From the NCBI RefSeq assembly GCF_000455825.1, contig NZ_ATAO01000206.1:602328-666327 (forward strand): a stretch of DNA of 64,000 nt. Direction: 5' to 3'. Shown here one piece after another: positions 49,967 to 56,833 of this stretch. Each line of letters begins with the position of its first letter. The stretch's first letter is position 1. The DNA is from Microbacterium maritypicum MF109. GTDB taxonomy: Bacteria > Actinomycetota > Actinomycetes > Actinomycetales > Microbacteriaceae. The notes beneath the pieces are model-generated. The model ran no database searches. It was not told the DNA's origin and saw only the letters and a program-made list of their open reading frames with translations. The position numbers were made by a program, and so were the translations under genes.

Positions 49967-51802
49967 ATGGGTCTGTTCTCACGCAAGAAGGTCGCCAAGG
50001 CGCTGGATCTCACGCCTGCACGCGTCTCACAGATGGCAAACAGCGGAGCTCTCATCCCTCCAGTCGAGGATGCAGACGGGACCGAGCGTGGCTGGCCGGC
50101 GACCTACGTCGAAGAAGTCGTCGCCACCCGGCAGGGCAGGAAGACATCCCGCAGCATCTACGGATACCCGCCTCAGGCGACCCCGTTCGTACGGGTGGAT
50201 GACGCGTTGGTCCAGGTCAAAGACGACGGGCAGCGAGCATTCGTGCAGCTGGTCAAGGTGGACGCCGGGCTCGTCGGTCTCATCGCCCTGCTGCGGAACA
50301 CGATCGTGAACGACAGCCCGTACATGAACAGTCTCGGCGACCGCGGCCCCCTCTACAGCATCCACGGCACGGACCTCCTGCCCTTCATCGACGCCGCTGC
50401 AGATCAGCTCGGCGTCGACAAGTACGACGTCGCCTGGGTGCGGCTGGAGGAGGTCCAGGCAAGCGAGGTCGTGGTCGTCACGGAGCCCATCCACCCCCAC
50501 CGAGACTCCTGGCATTCGCCCTCAGCTTCCCGCCGCGGTTTCGAGGAGGACGGCAAGCAGGAGCCCATCACCTGGGGCACGCTCCACGCCAAGCTCGGTG
50601 CGCCCGTCCCGATCTTGGAAATCGCCTCGGCCGAGGCGGTCGATGCGTGGCAGCGCGCCGGACGCACACACACCACGGTGATCCTCGACGTCGACAACTA
50701 CTACAACCGGGCGATGGCTGCTTCGCTGCTCGCGCAGCTGGCGTCCCGGGACGACGCGGCCATCGGGCGAGCGTCGAGCGGACGATCCGATGCACTCCGT
50801 CTGGCCATCTCCCGTCTCGACAAGGAGATCAATTGGGAGACCTCCGGAACGGCGTACGAGTCGTACCTCCTCCGGCAGGAGGACGCCCACGATCACGTGG
50901 CGCCGATCGTCAGCGTCGAATACCCGGACATGTCGCTCCTGCGCCCTGTGCTGCAGGATGCCTTGATCGACGGTGACCTCAACGTCTCCCGCACCGTGCG
51001 GCAGAACGCGGCCGACACGCTCGGCAGCCTCATCTACAAGGTCTACGGCCCGTTCGGCGCGACACCGACCCCGTCGCTTGTCTACGCGCTCGAGCGCGGC
51101 ATCGCGGCCGTCGTCCACCGGTCGCTCGGAGAGCTGAGCACTGAGACCTTCGGCGACGACGCGGAATGGCCGAGGTTCTATGAACTGCGCACCTTCGAGC
51201 GGCGGGCATACGCTGCGTCGTGGAACAGCTACCTCGATTCACTCGAGGAGGCCCAGAGCCGCACGTCCCCGGACTACCGGCTGCTCGAATCGAAGCAGCA
51301 TGACCTGTACTCCTCCGAGCGAGGGGAGAAACGGCCGTCGATCCTCATCGACGGAGACGACAACCACGTCCTCGTTCAGGAGATCATCGGCTACGAGGAC
51401 AAGCGATTCACCCGCGTCACGGTCGTGGTCCCGATCGCTCGCCTTGCCAGCCGCGACCTCGAACACCTGAAGGCGTTCGACGAGATCATCGTCGAACCGA
51501 ACACCCAGGAGGGCCCCATCCTGCTCAACGTCGACGGCGAGATGCACATCATGCCGTTCGGCGCTCCGCACCCCGGAGGATTCACCCACGGGTATGGCGG
51601 CCATGGGCCGTCGAACACCTGGACGGCGATCAAGCACTTCCTCGAATGGGCTGCGGGGAGCAGGATGACCTCCACCGGCGACGAGACGCTGCGAGGGATC
51701 GTGGTCGGTTCCGACCAGGATCGTCCCCTGACCATCGGCAGGGGACAGGTCGTCAAGCCGGGGATGTTCGAACCGATCACCGCGCAGACCGGAACGGACT
51801 GA
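49967..51802 (+). CDS. Large protein with N-terminal HTH, unknown function
   Basis: 611 residues. The N-terminal 60 residues form a helix-turn-helix (SRKKVAKALDLTPARVSQMANSGALIPP), MerR-like in style. The remaining 540 residues are mixed alpha/beta with no motif I recognise, ending in GRGQVVKPGMFEP. GGAGG nine bases upstream of the ATG. It has the strongest sigma-70 promoter in the window and lies beside the candidate origin, so it could be a replication initiator or a global regulator; neither can be shown. Confidence 0.65.
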   Translation: MGLFSRKKVAKALDLTPARVSQMANSGALIPPVEDADGTERGWPATYVEEVVATRQGRKTSRSIYGYPPQATPFVRVDDALVQVKDDGQRAFVQLVKVDAGLVGLIALLRNTIVNDSPYMNSLGDRGPLYSIHGTDLLPFIDAAADQLGVDKYDVAWVRLEEVQASEVVVVTEPIHPHRDSWHSPSASRRGFEEDGKQEPITWGTLHAKLGAPVPILEIASAEAVDAWQRAGRTHTTVILDVDNYYNRAMAASLLAQLASRDDAAIGRASSGRSDALRLAISRLDKEINWETSGTAYESYLLRQEDAHDHVAPIVSVEYPDMSLLRPVLQDALIDGDLNVSRTVRQNAADTLGSLIYKVYGPFGATPTPSLVYALERGIAAVVHRSLGELSTETFGDDAEWPRFYELRTFERRAYAASWNSYLDSLEEAQSRTSPDYRLLESKQHDLYSSERGEKRPSILIDGDDNHVLVQEIIGYEDKRFTRVTVVVPIARLASRDLEHLKAFDEIIVEPNTQEGPILLNVDGEMHIMPFGAPHPGGFTHGYGGHGPSNTWTAIKHFLEWAAGSRMTSTGDETLRGIVVGSDQDRPLTIGRGQVVKPGMFEPITAQTGTD

Positions 51803-51845
51803 CGCGGCCCCACGAGATGTTCGAGGGCTCTCGCCCAGGTCGAGG

Positions 51846-51864
51846 TGTTCGCAGGGGTGGACGG
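51846..51864 (+). promoter_or_regulatory. 19-bp shared upstream element, copy B
   Basis: TGTTCGCAGGGGTGGACGG, identical to 48018-48036 (-). Here it is directly upstream of ATG 51866. Confidence 0.5.
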
Positions 51865-51865
51865 T

Positions 51866-52843
51866 ATGAGCACCGCCCAGACGCAGACGCTTCGCCGGGA
51901 TCGAACCCGCGGGGCCAGTGCGCCGGCACGAAAGGACCCGCACGTGAACCCCGGCACCGTCTCCCGGATCCCCTTCCTCACCGGTCCGGAGGACCGCCTG
52001 CTCCTGAATGAGGACCCGATCACCTTCCTCGAACGCTTCGACGCGTTCGCCGAGGCCTCGGCCCTCGACCCTGATCTCCTGCTGGCGTCCCCGGTGGTGA
52101 AGTCCCCACTGCCGGTGTCTGTGAAGTCACAGCAGTGGCGGGAGCGCTTCGCGTCCGTCAAGCCGGAGTTCCTGTGGCATCCGATGATGTGGCTTCCGGA
52201 GCACCTCGCGTTCCGGATCCGGTACCAGTTCGACGACAGCTCCGAGCCTGAGCTGGAGTCCGACGACGTCTGGGCGATCCGCGTCGGACTGGAGCTCACC
52301 GCGAACGGCGTCTACGACCCCGACACCGGCACATGGCTGGATGTGCTCGCCTACCATGGCCTCGACAAGGACTCCCCCGCCGATCGAGACCGCATCGCCG
52401 CCTGGATCGCCGGTGCCCCAGATCCCGTGCTCGACAGCATCGACCTGACCTCCCTCACCCTGAACCGCGACGACCCGCAGTGGTCGCTGCGCATCGCTCT
52501 GCAGCTCGCCGACGACCTCGTCCCGGCGCAGTGGGCGATGACCGCCACAAGCATCATCGAGACGATCGAGACGATGCTTCTGCAGCCGGACACCGACGAC
52601 GCCCTCAAGCGCCGTCTCCTCGAGGTGATGTCGCAGGTCGCCTCCGTCATGCTCAAGAGCGTCCCCGCTGACCCCGAGACAGGACTCGACGCCGTGGACA
52701 CCCTGACGATCCTCGCAGACGAGGCCGCTCACGAGGACGCAGACGTCGACGCGCTGCTCGACTCGTTCTGCGACATGCTCGCCGTCATCGCCGCCGACTA
52801 CTCCGTGCACGTGCAGGCTCTCGCCGAGCCGGCCGACGACTGA
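51866..52843 (+). CDS. Unknown helical protein
   Basis: 325 residues. Mostly helical, with IPFLTGPEDRLLLNEDPITFLERF near the start and a region from residue 175 onward with paired helices (SLRIALQLADDLVPAQWAM, DAVDTLTILADEAAHED). No recognised domain. The start at 51866 lies right after the 19-bp shared element; GTG at 51845 is an alternative. It may share regulation with the conjugation genes. Confidence 0.6.
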   Translation: MSTAQTQTLRRDRTRGASAPARKDPHVNPGTVSRIPFLTGPEDRLLLNEDPITFLERFDAFAEASALDPDLLLASPVVKSPLPVSVKSQQWRERFASVKPEFLWHPMMWLPEHLAFRIRYQFDDSSEPELESDDVWAIRVGLELTANGVYDPDTGTWLDVLAYHGLDKDSPADRDRIAAWIAGAPDPVLDSIDLTSLTLNRDDPQWSLRIALQLADDLVPAQWAMTATSIIETIETMLLQPDTDDALKRRLLEVMSQVASVMLKSVPADPETGLDAVDTLTILADEAAHEDADVDALLDSFCDMLAVIAADYSVHVQALAEPADD

Positions 52844-52864
52844 CCTGCCACCCCGGGAGCCCCG

Positions 52865-52873
52865 CCGGGCGTA
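52865..52873 (+). promoter_or_regulatory. Class II start-associated motif
   Basis: CCGGGCGTA, 8 nt before the ATG at 52882. Confidence 0.6.
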
Positions 52874-52881
52874 CTTCTCCC

Positions 52882-54318
52882 ATGGCGACCACTGACGCTC
52901 TCGGGAACATCCACGACGCACTCGGCCGGTTCGACGGCCACATCCGCACCGAACAGGACGAGGCGCTGACCGCACCGGCTTCTCCGCCCATCGGCGAGTT
53001 GCTGGAGAAGATCAGTGCCGCAGAAGCACGACGACTGCTCCCCGAAGGCCAGCGCGTCCAGGTCCTCTACGTCCAGCGCGGGAAGCTCACCGACGGCGGA
53101 GACCCCATCCTGCGCACGATCGCCAAGCAGACCTCTCATCAGATGATTCACGTCTCCGACACAGACGACCGAGGCGTCCATCTGCGTTGGGAGGGCATCA
53201 CGGCCTCCGTCGATGAGGCCACTGGCGCTGTGGTGGTCAACGACGATGAGGGCGTGCCCATGGTGGCCTACCTCCCCCTCGACACCGACGCCGACGCCCT
53301 GGATGACCCTCAGATCGCTCTCCGCGTCCTGAAAGACCGCGAGACGGCGACGAGCACAGATCGCCCCGCCGCCCTCGACGAGCTCGCCGGATCCGATGTC
53401 GTCGGCATCCGCCGGGCGGTCGCCGCGAACCAGCACACAACGGCCGCCACACTCACCTACCTCGCGGAACACGCCCGTGACGAGAAGACCCAGGAGCTGA
53501 TCGTCCGCCACCCGAACGTGGGCCGGCCGGTCCTCGATCACCTCATCGCCAGTGAGCACAAGTCCATCAGGTATCAGGTCGCCTCCCACTCCGACGCGGA
53601 CGCGCACGTCCTCGCTCCCCTCGCGCTGGACCCGGAGAGCTCGGTCCGCTCCGCGGCCGCTCGGAATGCGAACGCATCGCCCGCCGTCCTTGAGCGGCTC
53701 TCCGGCGACAGGGATCCGGACGTCCGCGCCGCGGTTGCCGGCAACATCACGACGAAGCCAGAGCTGCTGGACAAGCTCTCCCGCGGGCATGGGATGGTCA
53801 TGGCTCAGGTAGCGAAGAACCCGTCAGCCCCCGCGGAGACCCTGCACCGGCTCTTCCAGGACACCACGACCGGGAACCAGGTGCGCGCGCTCGTGGCAGG
53901 GAACTCGTCAGCGCCAGCCGACATCCGAGCCGCGGCCGTGGACGACGCCGACGACTGGGTTCGCGAGCACGCAGCGGGCAACGCCGCCCTGACCACGACC
54001 GAGCTGCCGAAGCTCGCTCGAGACTCCTCCCAGAGGGTACGGCGCGCACTGGCAAGGAACCGGGCGGCCGGCTCGACTCTGCACGCGCTCGGGAAAGATC
54101 CCGACGACTTCGTGCGCTCGACCGTCGCGAAGAACCCCGCTGCGGCTCCGGAGTTGCTCCGATCACTTGCCACGGACGAGTTTCACGCCGTGCGCGCGGG
54201 AGTGGCATCGAACCCGAACACCCCTCGGGACGTACTGGAACGGCTGGTGGACGACCTCAACCACATCAGCATGGTTGCGCGCTCGTCGCTGAACTCCCGG
54301 CCTCAGGCGGAAGGATGA
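52882..54318 (+). CDS. GNIHD-tagged protein with LRV-type repeats
   Basis: 478 residues. Residues 1-30 are the tag (GNIHDALGRFDGHIRTE). From residue 170 onward about ten repeats of 24-25 residues with the pattern VRxAVAxNxxTPxELLxxLAxDxD form a leucine-rich-variant/HEAT-like solenoid, a protein-binding scaffold. The middle part (residues 45-150) has strand-rich segments with no match. Leaderless start behind a class II motif. It overlaps the next gene, so the two are co-expressed. Confidence 0.75.
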   Translation: MATTDALGNIHDALGRFDGHIRTEQDEALTAPASPPIGELLEKISAAEARRLLPEGQRVQVLYVQRGKLTDGGDPILRTIAKQTSHQMIHVSDTDDRGVHLRWEGITASVDEATGAVVVNDDEGVPMVAYLPLDTDADALDDPQIALRVLKDRETATSTDRPAALDELAGSDVVGIRRAVAANQHTTAATLTYLAEHARDEKTQELIVRHPNVGRPVLDHLIASEHKSIRYQVASHSDADAHVLAPLALDPESSVRSAAARNANASPAVLERLSGDRDPDVRAAVAGNITTKPELLDKLSRGHGMVMAQVAKNPSAPAETLHRLFQDTTTGNQVRALVAGNSSAPADIRAAAVDDADDWVREHAAGNAALTTTELPKLARDSSQRVRRALARNRAAGSTLHALGKDPDDFVRSTVAKNPAAAPELLRSLATDEFHAVRAGVASNPNTPRDVLERLVDDLNHISMVARSSLNSRPQAEG

Positions 54319-54320
54319 TC

Positions 54321-55901
54321 ATGGCCATGATCGATCAGGTCGGGAACATCCACGACCATCAGGGCCGGTTCGACGGTCACCTCCGCTCGGACGCCGAATC
54401 GACACTGGCGGATGAGCCTTCCGCCGCGACGTACGAGCCGATCGTGTACCGGATCCCGACGTCGCGGCTGGCCGCCCTGCAGGCGAAGCTGGACAAGCTC
54501 AACCGTCGTCTCGCGAAGGCAGGAATCGAAGAGCGATTCGCGTACAACGCGCGCCCGCGGATCGTGCACGACGAGCGCACAGGAGCGAGCCACGAGACGA
54601 ACGACGTCACGATCAACACCCCGAGGATCAGCCTCGGAGACTGGCAGTTCGACTCCATGCACGAGAAGGCCGCGAACGGGAAGGTGATCTCCCACTTCGC
54701 GGGCGACACCGACCCTCATGTCGCCGACGAGACGATGCGGTGCGACTACTGCGGGCACAACCGCGCCCGCACGAAGGTGTACATCGTCACATCCCCGAGC
54801 ACCGGCGAGACCAAGCAGATCGGCTCCAACTGCCTGGAGCTGTTCCTCGGCGTGAAGCCAAAGGGGCTGTGGGTCCTCGACGAGAGCTTCGACGCGTCCG
54901 AGTTCGACGTCGACGACGATGACCTCGGCGCTCTCTACGGTCAGGACACCAGGATCACACCGGGCGACAACGTCATGCTGCTCACCATGAGGCAGATCGA
55001 GCAGGACGGCGGGGTCTTCCTCTCGCGCGGCCGCGCAACCATCTACGACACCCCCACGGCGGACAAGGTGCTCGACTTGATCGAGCACGGAGCTGGCGGC
55101 GGGCATCTTGAGGCATCCGCCGCGGAAGCCGACGAGCTCCGGAGACTGTACGCCTGGGTCGACGGGCTCGAGGGCGAATCCGAGTACGAGCGGAATCTGC
55201 AGACCGTACTCGCCCAGACGGAAGAGGTCTGCGGTGAGCGCTGGGTAAGCCGCAAGCACGTCCCCCTCGTCGCATCTGCGGTATCGTCCTTCCGGCACCA
55301 CGAGCAGCGTGAACGCGAACGTGCTGCGCGTGAGGAGCTCAAGGCCCGGGAGGCGGCCATGAAGAAGCAGGAGTTCCTCGCCCCTGCCGGCACGAAGCTG
55401 AAGGGGATGGACGTCACGGCGACGATCCTCTCTGCCCGACTAGGGCGGGACTACGGGTACGGCGCGCCCCTGCATGTGAAGATGATCGACGACGACGGCC
55501 ATGTCCTGTACTGGCGGTCGAGCAGCGGTATCGGCGACTGGATCCAGACCGGAGAGGATGAGACGGAGGGCGTGCACTGGTCGCCCGATGCAGGCAGCCG
55601 CGTAGTCATCGCCTCCGGCACCGTGAAGGAGAACCGGGTCTCCGACTACGACGGCGACTGGGAGACCGTCCTGACTCGAGCGAAGCTTCAGCCGACTCCC
55701 GAGGCTCGTGAGCAGCTTGCGCGCGACGCTCGCGAGGAGGCAGCTCGACGTGAGACGGCCCGCAAGGAGCGGGAAGAGGAGTACCGACAGGAGCGCCGCC
55801 AGCGCGCTGAAGAGCTCGCTCAGCATTTCGAAGCCGCCGGGGACACCGCGGGTGCCGAGCAGGCTCGAGCTGAGGGTGAGAAAGGCTCGTACTACGTCTG
55901 A
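54321..55901 (+). CDS. GNIHD-tagged zinc protein with coiled-coil tail
   Basis: 526 residues. ATG 54321 aligns the tag (GNIHDHQGRFDGHLRSD) with its sisters; AGGA lies upstream. A CDYCGHNRARTKVYIV segment and IGSNCLELFLGV around residues 140-175 match phage proteins with a C-x2-C zinc site and a Gly-rich 'GSNCL' loop. A strand-rich middle domain (residues 365-460) and a charged coiled-coil tail (REEAARRETARKEREEEY) follow. It is the second gene after the LRV protein; function unknown. Confidence 0.7.
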   Translation: MAMIDQVGNIHDHQGRFDGHLRSDAESTLADEPSAATYEPIVYRIPTSRLAALQAKLDKLNRRLAKAGIEERFAYNARPRIVHDERTGASHETNDVTINTPRISLGDWQFDSMHEKAANGKVISHFAGDTDPHVADETMRCDYCGHNRARTKVYIVTSPSTGETKQIGSNCLELFLGVKPKGLWVLDESFDASEFDVDDDDLGALYGQDTRITPGDNVMLLTMRQIEQDGGVFLSRGRATIYDTPTADKVLDLIEHGAGGGHLEASAAEADELRRLYAWVDGLEGESEYERNLQTVLAQTEEVCGERWVSRKHVPLVASAVSSFRHHEQRERERAAREELKAREAAMKKQEFLAPAGTKLKGMDVTATILSARLGRDYGYGAPLHVKMIDDDGHVLYWRSSSGIGDWIQTGEDETEGVHWSPDAGSRVVIASGTVKENRVSDYDGDWETVLTRAKLQPTPEAREQLARDAREEAARRETARKEREEEYRQERRQRAEELAQHFEAAGDTAGAEQARAEGEKGSYYV

Positions 55902-56578
55902 TCGGCGCCCGTCATCGGCGCGAATGCGATCCTTCGACTACCGGCCACGTACTCGCCTTCCTGCTCAACGAGTTCGCCGGATTCCGCGGCCGCGATGAGA
56001 GAGGCGATCTCCGACTCTTCCACGAGGCGTCCCCAGGCGTCGAGGCCGACGTGGACCTGCCGCCCGTGAACGCGCTGGCTGCGATCGTGCGTGTGCCCGT
56101 GGAGGAGCCACTGGCCGGTGTCCTTCAGTCTCCACGCATCGAATCGGTCCTCGCGGGTGTGGTCGCCGGTGTACGGGAAGTGGCTGAGTGCCACGTGCCG
56201 CCGGACCCCGTGCACGTCGAGCCGGCGGACGCCGAATGCCTGCACTGACTCGAAGGTCTCCAACCATTGGCGCTGAGCCCGGATCGATCCTCGCTCGTAG
56301 GGATGCACGATGTCGTGGTTTCCTGAGATGAAGTGCTTGGAGCCTGGCAGGTCCCGCATGAAGGCGAGGACAGCATCCACGCGAGCTGCTCCGCCGACGG
56401 TCAGGTCGCCGAGGATGTACACGGTGTCTCGCTTCGTGACCTGGCTGCACCACATCTGCCGGTACCAGGCGTCGTGCGCGGACACGTCCCCGTCGCCGGT
56501 CGACGTGAGGAACCCGCGCAGTCGGGCGAGGAACTCGTGGCTCAGGTGCGGGTCCGAGGTGTAGAGGATTCGGCTCAT
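55892..56578 (-). CDS. Calcineurin-like metallophosphoesterase
   Basis: 228 residues. All motifs are present in order: SDPHLSH, LGDLTVGG, GNHD, SHFPY and HGHTHDRS, the standard dimetal site. The fold is of MPE type common in phages and mobile elements (ligT- or Mre11-like nucleases or nucleotide phosphatases); the substrate is not clear. Leaderless start at 56578 behind a class I motif. It overlaps the end of the convergent 54321 gene. Confidence 0.85.
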   Translation of the reverse strand: MSRILYTSDPHLSHEFLARLRGFLTSTGDGDVSAHDAWYRQMWCSQVTKRDTVYILGDLTVGGAARVDAVLAFMRDLPGSKHFISGNHDIVHPYERGSIRAQRQWLETFESVQAFGVRRLDVHGVRRHVALSHFPYTGDHTREDRFDAWRLKDTGQWLLHGHTHDRSQRVHGRQVHVGLDAWGRLVEESEIASLIAAAESGELVEQEGEYVAGSRRIAFAPMTGADQT

Positions 56579-56584
56579 GTGCTC

Positions 56585-56595
56585 CACATACCCGG
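56585..56595 (-). promoter_or_regulatory. Class I promoter-like motif
   Basis: CCGGGTATGTG, 6 nt before the ATG at 56578. Confidence 0.65.
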
Positions 56596-56605
56596 TGGCC
56601 GCGCC

Positions 56606-56833
56606 TCAGTGGATCCGGTCCGCCATGAGCACGTCGCCGTGTCCAGCCTCGATGTACAGGTCAAGCACCTCGCAGGCGTCGTGGACGTGCGCGTACCGTC
56701 GCCGTGCTTCGGCGAACGTCAGCTGTTCCTCTGGCATCAGCACGACGCCGAGCCCCGTCGCCTGCGGCGTGACGAGCGCTGGGCGTTTCGCGAAGCCACG
56801 GCCGGACTTCAACGGCAGGTGCCACTCGGTCAC
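56606..56833 (-). CDS. Small unknown protein (75 residues)
   Basis: GTG start overlaps the stop of the large upstream gene (GTGA). Sequence includes LPLKSGRGFAKR, FAEARRRYAHVHDACEVLDLY and ends ADRIH. Its short length and helical character do not suggest a function. Co-expression with the 928-residue protein is certain from the overlap. Confidence 0.55.
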   Translation of the reverse strand: MTEWHLPLKSGRGFAKRPALVTPQATGLGVVLMPEEQLTFAEARRRYAHVHDACEVLDLYIEAGHGDVLMADRIH

